Source: Microvirga brassicacearum (lineage in GTDB: Bacteria; Pseudomonadota; Alphaproteobacteria; Rhizobiales; Beijerinckiaceae). Taken from it: a DNA stretch of 64,000 nt. The position numbers and the translations under genes were made by a program. Every line of letters begins with the position of its first letter. Position 1 is the first letter of the stretch. Below the pieces are notes generated by a model. That model ran no database searches and was not told the origin of the DNA. It saw only the letters and a list, made by a program, of their open reading frames with translations. Of the stretch, positions 35,459 to 42,992 are shown in pieces. The stretch is from the NCBI RefSeq assembly GCF_008757455.1, contig NZ_VCMV01000021.1:157092-221091 (forward strand). The letters are read 5' to 3'.

Positions 35459-36154
35459 TCAGCCCTGTGCGTTCCAGGCGGGACCGGCGAGCCGCTGCTT
35501 GACCATCCGGGCGAGCAAAAGGATCACCACGTAGATCGCCAGATATCCGAGCGCGATGGTGATGAAGCTCTCGTTAGGCCGGACGCGCTCGCTGTTCAAA
35601 AGAATGCCGGCGCTCGTGAACTCGAACACCGTGATGATGGACAGGAGCGACGTATCCTTGATGAGCACCGCCGTCTGGCCGATGAGCGGCGGCAACGTAT
35701 TGGCGAAGGCTTGCGGCAGCACGATATGGCGCAGCCGCTCGTTGAACGTCATGCCCACCGCCTTGGCGCCTTCGATCTGCCCGCGAGGAACGGATTCGAT
35801 GCCCGCGCGAATGATCTCGCCCATGTAGGGCGCGCTGTTGAGGACGAGCGCGGCGATCCCGAAATACATGTCGCTCCAGGACTTGGCGATCGGCAACAGC
35901 GCGGGCAATCCGTAATAGACGAGGTAGATCTGGACCAGAAGCGGCGTCGCGCGGATGAACGCCACATAGGCGGCGATCGGCCGGTAGAGCGCCTGGCGAT
36001 CAGAGAGCAGCGCGACGGCGATAAACGTTCCGAAGATGATCGACAGGACGAGGCTGATGCCGGCAGCAGTGAGCGTGTTGCCAAGACCGGCCGCGAAGCG
36101 GTCGAGATATTGCGCCACAATCCGATAATTGTAGAAGTCGAGGAGCCAGTTCAT
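35459..36154 (-). CDS. Polar amino-acid ABC transporter permease (second subunit)
   Basis: This 231-residue inner-membrane permease has GLGNTLTAAGISLVLSIIFG and the loop SVPRGQIEGAKAVGMTFNER followed by HIVLPQAFANTLPPL. It forms the membrane channel with the product of 34768. The gene follows the binding-protein gene after 60 bp that contain a strong hairpin (36186-36209), which may lower its expression relative to the binding protein. Confidence 0.92.
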   Translation of the reverse strand: MNWLLDFYNYRIVAQYLDRFAAGLGNTLTAAGISLVLSIIFGTFIAVALLSDRQALYRPIAAYVAFIRATPLLVQIYLVYYGLPALLPIAKSWSDMYFGIAALVLNSAPYMGEIIRAGIESVPRGQIEGAKAVGMTFNERLRHIVLPQAFANTLPPLIGQTAVLIKDTSLLSIITVFEFTSAGILLNSERVRPNESFITIALGYLAIYVVILLLARMVKQRLAGPAWNAQG

Positions 36155-36185
36155 CCCTGCCCAATCGGTCGCCTGCCGGAGGAAG

Positions 36186-36209
36186 TCAGCCGGCCCGAGG
36201 GCCGGCTGA
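36186..36209. promoter_or_regulatory. Perfect intercistronic hairpin after the amino-acid binding-protein gene
   Basis: TCAGCCGGCCC (36186-36196) pairs perfectly with GGGCCGGCTGA (36199-36209). It lies 6 bp past the binding-protein stop and 31 bp before the permease start. It has no T-run, so it more likely protects the upstream mRNA from 3' decay than terminates. Confidence 0.6.
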
Positions 36210-36214
36210 TGCTG

Positions 36215-37006
36215 TTACTTGTGGTCTTTTTCCCAGTCGGTGGAGTTCCACCAGTAATTCACCTGGTTCTCGAGCCGGCGATCGGCCGTGATCAGCTCCA
36301 CATAATTGTCGAGCCAGAGCTTCAGGTGGAAGGCATTGGCCTGAACGGCGAAAGCGAGAGGCTCGCGGGTGATGATGCCGTCGAGAATCTTGAGATTGCC
36401 GAATTCACGCACAAAGTTCGAAACGTTGCCGAGGTCCGAGACCGCGGCGTCGAGACGGCCGCCCGAGAGCGCCTGGGTGACCGCCGCCGTGCCGCCGGCG
36501 AATTCCTTGAGCGTCGCCTTGGGCATGAACTTCTTGATCGCTTCGCCGTAGGAGCTGGCTTGGGTGGCGCCGATATTGAGACCCGCCTTGTTGAGGTCTT
36601 CCCAGGTCTTGTAGGGAGCATCCTTGAGCGAGACCGCGACGGTTTCCTGGTAGAACATCGGACGCGAGAACAGGAGCTGTGCGGCGCGCTGCGGGGTCGG
36701 CGTCATATCCGCCGCGATGATGTCGACCTTGCCGGACAGGAGCGCCGGGATCAGGCCTTTGAAGTCGTAGTCCTGGAACACGATCTTCACGCCGAGATCG
36801 GTCGCCATCATCTTGGCGAGCTCGACCGCGAGGCCGGTGCGCTCTCCCTTCTTGTTGACGAAGCTGACGGGTGCGCCCTGCGACTGGACGGCGACGCGAA
36901 GCTCGCCGCGCTTGAGAATTTCATCCATCTCGTCGGCATGCGCCACGCCGGCAAAACCCATGCAGGCCGTCACGGCGGCCATGATGGCATTCCGAAGTCT
37001 CTTCAT
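36215..37006 (-). CDS. Amino-acid ABC transporter periplasmic binding protein
   Basis: This 263-residue secreted protein has a signal peptide (ends GFAGVAHADE, about residue 24) and the type 2 binding-protein core: ILKRGELRVAVQSQGAPVSF, FVNKKGERTGLAVELAKMMA and DIIAADMTPTPQRA. These are hallmarks of polar amino-acid receptors (family 3). The ligand-binding arginine/aspartate pair for the alpha-amino and carboxyl groups appears to be present (DMT followed by TPQR). It is preceded by the ATPase gene. Confidence 0.92.
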   Translation of the reverse strand: MKRLRNAIMAAVTACMGFAGVAHADEMDEILKRGELRVAVQSQGAPVSFVNKKGERTGLAVELAKMMATDLGVKIVFQDYDFKGLIPALLSGKVDIIAADMTPTPQRAAQLLFSRPMFYQETVAVSLKDAPYKTWEDLNKAGLNIGATQASSYGEAIKKFMPKATLKEFAGGTAAVTQALSGGRLDAAVSDLGNVSNFVREFGNLKILDGIITREPLAFAVQANAFHLKLWLDNYVELITADRRLENQVNYWWNSTDWEKDHK

Positions 37007-37060
37007 TGGTCTTCCCTCTTCTTGGTTGATGATTTTTCATTCCCTTGACGGTGACAAGCG

Positions 37061-37816
37061 TCAGAGAATTTGGTCCAGAAAGGCCCGGGTCCTCTCGTGA
37101 GACGGCGAAGCGAAGAAGGAGCCCGGCTCCCCTTCTTCCACGATCCGCCCCTGATCCATGAAAATGATGCGGTCCGCCACTTCGCGGGCAAAGCCCATCT
37201 CGTGAGTCACCACCGCCATCGTCATGCCGTCACGGGCGAGCTTGCGCATGAGATCGAGAATGCCACCCACCATCTCGGGGTCGAGAGCGGAGGTCGCCTC
37301 ATCGAACAGCATGATTTTCGGGTCCATCGCGAGCGCGCGGGCAATGGCGACGCGTTGCTGCTGACCGCCCGAGAGCTGACTCGGATAATGATTGGCACGA
37401 TCGGCGATGCCGACCTTTTCCAGGAGATCGCGGGCGCGAACCAGCGCCTCGCTGCGCGGTCGTCCGCGGACGACCACCTGCGGCAGCACCACATTCTCCA
37501 GGGCGGTCTTGTGCTGGAACAGATTGAAGTGCTGGAACACCATGCCGATCTCGGCGCGCATGCGGTTGAGATCCGTCCGCTTGTCCGCCAACGCCACGCC
37601 GTTGACGACGATGTTGCCGGTATCGAATTTCTCCAGCGCGTTCAGGGTGCGCAAAAGCGTGCTCTTGCCGGAACCGGAGGGGCCGATGATGACGAGAACC
37701 TGGCCGGGCTCGATGGTCAGCGACACCTCGTCGAGGGCGAGATGGGAGCCGCGCCCATCTGCGGACGGAAAGGTCTTCGAGATCTTGTCGACAACGACGA
37801 TGGGATTTGCGCTCAT
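37061..37816 (-). CDS. Polar amino-acid ABC transporter ATP-binding protein (GlnQ type)
   Basis: This 251-residue ATPase has Walker [11 protein letters not shown]-loop [17 protein letters not shown] (a signature of amino-acid importers), signature [15 protein letters not shown], Walker [15 protein letters not shown] and H-loop [17 protein letters not shown] 37816 follows AGGTGG; a TTG three bases upstream is also possible. It begins 9 bp after the DapF-like gene's stop, so transport and epimerase are on one transcript. Confidence 0.93.
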   Translation of the reverse strand: MSANPIVVVDKISKTFPSADGRGSHLALDEVSLTIEPGQVLVIIGPSGSGKSTLLRTLNALEKFDTGNIVVNGVALADKRTDLNRMRAEIGMVFQHFNLFQHKTALENVVLPQVVVRGRPRSEALVRARDLLEKVGIADRANHYPSQLSGGQQQRVAIARALAMDPKIMLFDEATSALDPEMVGGILDLMRKLARDGMTMAVVTHEMGFAREVADRIIFMDQGRIVEEGEPGSFFASPSHERTRAFLDQIL

Positions 37817-37825
37817 CAAGCCACC

Positions 37826-38671
37826 TTATACATCCGTCGGAAACCTGCCCGAGAACGCGATGGCGACAGGCCCGGTGAGCGTGATGCTCTCGTCTTCATG
37901 GATCTCCACGTGCAAGACTCCGCCCGGCATGTCAACGGTGACGCTGGTCTCGTCCGTCAGCCCCCGGCGCCGTGCCGCCAGCACGGCCGCGCAGGCCCCG
38001 CTGCCACAGGCCTGAGTCAGAATGCCGGGGCGCTCCCAGACGACAAGGCGAAGCCGGTCCGGCGCGACGAGTTGCGCCACGCCGATATTGGCGCCTTCAG
38101 GCAGCATCGCGTGATCTTGTAACGCAGACGCCCAACGCGGCACATCGACCGCATCCCTGTCGGCGACGAAACACACGAGGTGCGGGTTGCCGAGATTGAG
38201 CGCAGTCGGCTGCGCGAGCGGTCCCGACGAGAGATCCAGCGCCAGCGTGTCGGCGGCGGACGCGAGCGGAATGCTTTGCCAATCCCAGCGCGGCGCGGCA
38301 AGACGCAGGGAGACGCCGTGCGGACCGGAAGGTGTCGCCTCAATCAGGCCGCCCAGGGTTTCGAGAACGATTCGGTCGGCGTTGCTCTCGCGCAGCAAAA
38401 TCCACGAGACGCAGCGTGTCGCGTTCAGGCATGTCTGCGCCTCGGTGCCATCGACATTGTAAATGCGCATCCGCGCCGCAGGACCCGGAACCGTCGGATG
38501 TTCGATGACCAGAAGCTGGTCGCCACCGACGCCGACATGCCGGTCGCAAACCCACCTGATGATATCAGGCTGCGGATTGCACGGTTCCTCACGCCCGTCG
38601 ACGACGACAAAATCGTTACCCAGGCCATGCATCTTCAGGAAGGACCGGCCGGCGGGATTGACAGCAAACAA
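37826..38671 (-). CDS. DapF-like amino-acid epimerase with altered active-site motif
   Basis: This protein of about 281 residues has the DapF fold motifs: FLKMHGLGNDFVVVDGRE, VCDRHVGVGGDQLL, MRIYNVDGTEAQTC (first catalytic cysteine, C81), GNPHLVCFVAD and the second cysteine in ACGSGACAAVLAARR. True DapF has C-G-N-G-x-R after the first cysteine; here it reads C-L-N-A-T-R. I chose TTG 38671 because the first strand RSFLKMHG is needed; no good ribosome site is seen, so the start is uncertain. It heads the transporter operon and is divergent from an FAD oxidase. It may epimerise an imported amino acid rather than serve lysine biosynthesis. Confidence 0.8.
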   Translation of the reverse strand: MFAVNPAGRSFLKMHGLGNDFVVVDGREEPCNPQPDIIRWVCDRHVGVGGDQLLVIEHPTVPGPAARMRIYNVDGTEAQTCLNATRCVSWILLRESNADRIVLETLGGLIEATPSGPHGVSLRLAAPRWDWQSIPLASAADTLALDLSSGPLAQPTALNLGNPHLVCFVADRDAVDVPRWASALQDHAMLPEGANIGVAQLVAPDRLRLVVWERPGILTQACGSGACAAVLAARRRGLTDETSVTVDMPGGVLHVEIHEDESITLTGPVAIAFSGRFPTDV

Positions 38672-38870
38672 AGGAATTGACCGCGCGAAGAGAGAACCTG
38701 CCAACGGATCCTCGGCAAGCGGGGTCGAAGACTGGGAGTTGTCGGAGCGCAAGTCAAGCAATGCCGGATTCCATTGTGGACGGAACGTGTATGACAACTC
38801 GCCGGGAAATAGCGCCCGTAACAACTTTGCCCTAATAGTCTCGCTCCCGAGTCATGCCGCGTGAGATCAC

Positions 38871-40157
38871 ATGTCCGAATCCTACATCGATTCATACTAT
38901 AGTCGCACGCTCGCCTCGCCCGAGGTCTATCCGGCGGCGCAGGGTTCGATCTCGACCGAGATCTGCATCGTCGGCGGCGGGCTTGCGGGGCTGACCGCAG
39001 CTCTCGAGCTCGCGCGGAGCGGCCGATCGGTCGTGGTCGTGGAGGCGCGGCGAGTGGCGTGGGGCGCCTCAGGCCGCAACGGCGGCTTCGTCACGCCGGG
39101 ATACGCCACCTCCCTGTCGGCCATCGAACGCGCCGTGGGGACCGCACAGAGCGATGAACTCTACCGGCTCTCTATCGAGGGAATGGAGATCGTCAGGCGC
39201 AACATCGATGACCTGAATATCCGCGAGGCCCAGCCGAAACCCGGCATCATGCGCGTCGTTCGCTACGACGGAGGCGCCGGGCTCGAGGCTTTTCGCGACC
39301 TGCAGGAACGGAAATTCGGGCGGCGGCTGCGCTACTTGCCGAAGGACGAGGTGCGTGCGTTGCTGCTCTCGGACAAATATCACGCGGCTCTTCTGGACGA
39401 AGAAGGATTCCACTTTCATCCGTTGAACTACGCTCGCGGCCTGGCGCGCGAGATCGTCCGTCTCGGCGGGCGGGTCTGCGAGGGATCGCCCGTGCTGTCA
39501 TGCGACTTCGAGGGAGCACGCAAGCGCCTGCAGACGTCCGATGCGACGATCGAGGCGGACCATGTGCTGTTCACCACGGGCGGTTATACCGGAGAGGTCT
39601 TCGCGCCTTTGCAGAAAGCCTACATCCCGATCAGCACCTATGTGCTTCTCACCGAGAAGGCGCCGGAGCTCATCGGCAGCGCCATCCGGACGAGAGCCGG
39701 TGTCGGCGACGACCGGCGCGCGAGCGACTATTACCGGCTCGTGGACGACGGCTCGCGTCTGCTCTGGGGTGGCCGTATCACCACGCGAACGACAGACCCG
39801 CGCGACATCTCCAAGCTACTCCGAAAAGAGATGGTCACGACATTTCCGCAACTGGCCGACCTCAAGGTCGAGATCGCGTGGTCGGGCCTCATGTCCTACG
39901 CGCGCCACCTGATGCCGCAGATCGGGCAATACAAACCCGGCATCTGGTACTGCACGGCCTTTGGCGGCCACGGAATGAACACCACGGCGATCGGCGGCAG
40001 GGTCATCGCCGAGGCGATCAAAGGCGAGAGCGAAAGATTGAAGCTGTTTGCCCCCTTCGGACTCGCGTGGAACGGCGGCATCTTCGGTACGGCGGCTGTC
40101 CAGCTCACCTATTGGGCCTATCAGGCGGCCGACTACGTTCGCGAACATCGCAAATAG
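38871..40157 (+). CDS. FAD-dependent oxidoreductase, DAO family (gamma-glutamylputrescine oxidase/PuuB-like)
   Basis: This 428-residue protein starts at ATG 38871. It has the FAD motif ICIVGGGLAGLTAALELARS, followed by VVVVEARRVAWGASGRNGGF and the C-terminal FGGHGMNTTAIGGRVIAEA. GASGRNGG is typical of PuuB, glycine oxidase and D-amino-acid-oxidase relatives. It oxidises a C-N bond of an amine or amino acid to imine with reduction of oxygen or a quinone. It is divergent from the DapF-like gene across a 200-bp promoter region and is followed 104 bp later by the second D-cysteine desulfhydrase-like gene. Confidence 0.88.
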   Translation: MSESYIDSYYSRTLASPEVYPAAQGSISTEICIVGGGLAGLTAALELARSGRSVVVVEARRVAWGASGRNGGFVTPGYATSLSAIERAVGTAQSDELYRLSIEGMEIVRRNIDDLNIREAQPKPGIMRVVRYDGGAGLEAFRDLQERKFGRRLRYLPKDEVRALLLSDKYHAALLDEEGFHFHPLNYARGLAREIVRLGGRVCEGSPVLSCDFEGARKRLQTSDATIEADHVLFTTGGYTGEVFAPLQKAYIPISTYVLLTEKAPELIGSAIRTRAGVGDDRRASDYYRLVDDGSRLLWGGRITTRTTDPRDISKLLRKEMVTTFPQLADLKVEIAWSGLMSYARHLMPQIGQYKPGIWYCTAFGGHGMNTTAIGGRVIAEAIKGESERLKLFAPFGLAWNGGIFGTAAVQLTYWAYQAADYVREHRK

Positions 40158-40261
40158 ACGCGCGCTTTCGCGAACTCCCGCGCGACGGCGGAAAAGCTTG
40201 ACTCTCCGCCGGCAGGCACTCGAACAATCGTCTTTACAAAATTTGGCAAGAGGGTCTGGCG

Positions 40262-41269
40262 ATGACAGATTTCGCGCGCAGCGGGATGCGGAGAAAGACA
40301 AGTCTCGCGCACCTGCCGACCCCGATCGAGGCGCTGACCGTCCTGAGTCGGTCGCTCGGAGGGCCCGAGATCTGGGTCAAGCGGGATGATTGCACGGGGT
40401 TGGCGGGCGGCGGCAACAAGGCGCGCAAACTCGAATACCTGATGCATGACGCAGTGGCGAATGGCGCCGACACGGTCATCACCGCCGGCGGCATCCAGTC
40501 CAACCACGCACGCCAGACGGCAGCGGCAGCGGCCCGTCTCGGCCTGAAATGCATTCTTGCTCTCACGGATTCCGTGCCGGACCGAAGCGCCGCCTATCAT
40601 CGCGGCGGAAACCTCCTGCTCGACCGCCTTTTCGGTGCCGAGATCCGCCACTTCGATGGCGATGTGGATCCGGCTGCCGCGATGCTGGATCTCGCAGCCG
40701 AATGCGAGCGCACGGGCGGTCAGCCGTATCTGATTCCGGTCGGAGGATCGAACGCCGTCGGCGCGCAGGCCTATGTGGATGCGGCCGGCGAGATGCTCGA
40801 TCAGGCGAAGGCCCACCATGCCGATTTCAGCCACGTGGTGCTGGCGACGGGCAGCGGCGGAACCCATGCGGGGCTCATCGCCGGGTTGGCGATCCGCCGC
40901 GCCGTCATTCCGGTCATCGGCATCAGCGTCAGTCGCGCGCGCGAGGAGGCCGAGACCCGGGTCCGCAATCTCACCCGCGACACGTTCGTCCTTCTCGGCA
41001 TCGATCGGCCGATGCCGGAGATCTGGATCGACGATCGTTTCATCGGCGCCGGCTACGGGCTCCCAACGGACGCGATGGCGGCGGCCGTACGGCAGGTTGC
41101 CCGAACCGAAGGATTGCTGCTCGATCCGGTCTATACGGGCAAGGCCATGGCGGGGCTTATGGCGCTCATCGTTGAGCGGCGGCTGACCTCGGAGCACAAG
41201 GTTCTGTTCTGGCACACCGGAGGCAGCGTGGCCCTGTTCGCTTACGAGGAGGTTTTTGCCGGCGGTTGA
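40262..41269 (+). CDS. D-cysteine desulfhydrase / L-cysteate sulfo-lyase family PLP enzyme (second copy)
   Basis: This 335-residue PLP enzyme has the lysine in AGGGNKARKLEYL, SNHARQTAAAAARLG, LATGSGGTHAGLIAGL for the phosphate and the C-terminal FWHTGGSVALFAY. These fit DcyD and CuyA; the two cannot be told apart by eye. The reaction would be beta-elimination giving pyruvate, ammonia and sulfide or sulfite. ATG 40262 follows AGAGGG. It follows the FAD oxidase on the plus strand and lies within 6 kb of a sister enzyme at 33798, with which it shares the family but not close identity. Confidence 0.88.
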   Translation: MTDFARSGMRRKTSLAHLPTPIEALTVLSRSLGGPEIWVKRDDCTGLAGGGNKARKLEYLMHDAVANGADTVITAGGIQSNHARQTAAAAARLGLKCILALTDSVPDRSAAYHRGGNLLLDRLFGAEIRHFDGDVDPAAAMLDLAAECERTGGQPYLIPVGGSNAVGAQAYVDAAGEMLDQAKAHHADFSHVVLATGSGGTHAGLIAGLAIRRAVIPVIGISVSRAREEAETRVRNLTRDTFVLLGIDRPMPEIWIDDRFIGAGYGLPTDAMAAAVRQVARTEGLLLDPVYTGKAMAGLMALIVERRLTSEHKVLFWHTGGSVALFAYEEVFAGG

Positions 41270-41325
41270 CCCCGGGTGCATTTGCGCCAGACTTCGGGGG
41301 GGTGTGATCCGAACTGGCAATTCCT

Positions 41326-41694
41326 GTGAGCAACAAAGTTCCGGCGGCGAATGTCAAATTGAAGCGGGCCTATGAGGACCCTGCTCCAGCGGACGGCGTC
41401 CGCGTTCTGGTCGACCGCCTCTGGCCTCGGGGCGTCAAGAAGGAGGACGCGGCGATCGAGCAATGGGCGAAAGACCTCGCTCCCAGCACCGATCTGCGGA
41501 AATGGTTCGGCCATGACCCCGCACGCTGGGATGAATTCCGCAAACGTTACGCGGACGAGCTGCGTCGCCATCCGGAGGAGGTCGGTCAGTTGCGCGATCT
41601 CGCGCGCCGCGGTCAGGTGACGCTGGTTTATGCAGCGCGCGACGAATTGCACAATGACGCGGTCGTCCTGAGAGACTTTCTGTTGGAACGCTGA
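41326..41694 (+). CDS. DUF488 family protein
   Basis: This 122-residue protein starts at GTG 41326. The family signature is VKLKRAYEDPAPADGVRVLVDRLWPRGVKKEDA, represented by RVLVDRLWPRGVKK, and YAARDELHNDAVVLRDFLLE. DUF488 proteins such as YeaO are of unknown function. It follows the DcyD-like gene by 56 bp. A link to cysteine or sulfur metabolism is not evident from the sequence. Confidence 0.85.
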   Translation: MSNKVPAANVKLKRAYEDPAPADGVRVLVDRLWPRGVKKEDAAIEQWAKDLAPSTDLRKWFGHDPARWDEFRKRYADELRRHPEEVGQLRDLARRGQVTLVYAARDELHNDAVVLRDFLLER

Positions 41695-41897
41695 CATTCG
41701 CGCCAGGGACCCTCCGTTTCGGGAGCTACGGCGATCGCGATACGTGGTAGGCGACGTGCCGAGGGCCCGCCTCTCCTCCGTTGGCCGATCGAAGCGGTAG
41801 GGAGAAAGTCGCCTTGAAAGGCGCCCGCACTTATGCACTGTCTGGCGAACTACGCCCCGGTGGCTCCGCGCCACGCTTGCAAGATCAGGAAACAAAC

Positions 41898-42884
41898 ATG
41901 AAGAACAATGTCGCTCGGCGCTGGGTATTGGGCGCGACCGCCGTACTCGGTCTGACTTTCGCCGGTGTCGCCGCCGCGCAGGCACCCACCTTCTTCCGCA
42001 TAGGAACGGGCGGCACCGCCGGCACCTATTTCCCCATCGGCGGCTTGCTCGCCAACGCAATCTCGGGCTCCGAAGGCAAGGGCGTCCCAGGTCTCGTCGC
42101 GACCGCGGTGGCGTCGAACGGCTCGGTTGCCAACATCAACGCGGTTCAGGGCGGCGCCTCCGAATCGGGCTTCACCCAGTCGGACGTGGCGTTCTGGGCC
42201 TATACCGGAACCGGCCTCTACGAGGGCAAGGGCAAGGTCGAGGATCTTCGGCTGATCGCCACCCTCTATCCCGAGACGATCCACCTGGTGGCGCGCAAGG
42301 GCGCGAACATCAAGTCCGTGGCGGATCTCAAGGGCAAGCGCGTCTCCCTCGACGAGCCCGGCTCCGGAACGCTGGTCGATGCGCGCCTGGTGCTGAGCGC
42401 CTTCGGGTTGACCGAGAAGGACGTTCACGCCGAATACCTGAAGCCCGGCCCGGCTGGTGATCGCCTCCGGGACGGCGCCCTCGACGCCTATTTCTTCGTT
42501 GGCGGCTATCCGACCGGCGCCATCTCGGAGCTCGCGACATCGTCGGGCATCGAACTGGTGCCGATCAGCGGACCGCAGGTCGACAAGCTGCTCTCCACCT
42601 ACAAGTTCTTCGCCAAGGACACGGTGCCGACCGGCGTCTACCAGGGCGTGGGCGAGACCCCGACGATTTCGGTCAACGCGCAATGGGTCACCAGCGCCAA
42701 GCAGCCGGCAGATCTGGTCTACAACATCACCAAGACGGTGTGGAACGAGACTTCCCGCAAGCTGCTCGATGCCGGCCATGCCAAGGGCAAGTTGATCACG
42801 CTTCAGAACGCCACCAGCGGCCTTGGCATTCCGCTGCATCCCGGGGCAGAAAAGTTCTACCGCGAAGCGGGCGTCTTGAAGTAA
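41898..42884 (+). CDS. TAXI-family TRAP transporter solute-binding protein
   Basis: This 328-residue secreted protein has a signal peptide (VLGATAVLGLTFAGVAAAQ, about residues 10-28). The mature region begins with the TAXI signature FFRIGTGGTAGTYFPIGGLLAN. Later segments include KRVSLDEPGSGTLVDARLVL. ATG 41898 follows AGGA at 7 bp. TAXI proteins capture small acids such as glutamate for the TRAP permease, which is the next gene. A hairpin (42899-42924) separates the two. About 200 bp upstream (41695-41897) hold no gene. Confidence 0.92.
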   Translation: MKNNVARRWVLGATAVLGLTFAGVAAAQAPTFFRIGTGGTAGTYFPIGGLLANAISGSEGKGVPGLVATAVASNGSVANINAVQGGASESGFTQSDVAFWAYTGTGLYEGKGKVEDLRLIATLYPETIHLVARKGANIKSVADLKGKRVSLDEPGSGTLVDARLVLSAFGLTEKDVHAEYLKPGPAGDRLRDGALDAYFFVGGYPTGAISELATSSGIELVPISGPQVDKLLSTYKFFAKDTVPTGVYQGVGETPTISVNAQWVTSAKQPADLVYNITKTVWNETSRKLLDAGHAKGKLITLQNATSGLGIPLHPGAEKFYREAGVLK

Positions 42885-42898
42885 GAGCATCACGGACC

Positions 42899-42924
42899 GG
42901 GAGGCGGGCCGAGGCACGCCTCCC
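42899..42924. promoter_or_regulatory. Intercistronic hairpin after the TAXI binding-protein gene
   Basis: GGGAGGCG (42899-42906) pairs perfectly with CGCCTCCC (42917-42924) across a 10-nt loop, 15 bp past the stop. It has no T-run. This is the fourth hairpin after a binding-protein gene in the window. Confidence 0.5.
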
Positions 42925-42992
42925 CATCACATTGCTTATTTGACATCATTTTGATCGATTGAAGACGCGCGCAGACGCGTAAGGGGACTTTC

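Noticed and set aside
38635..38895. Minus-strand frame with RIRTCDL
   Set aside because: It spans the divergent promoter region and overlaps the start of the oxidase gene. It looks like the common spurious frame seen in such gaps, with no supporting start site.
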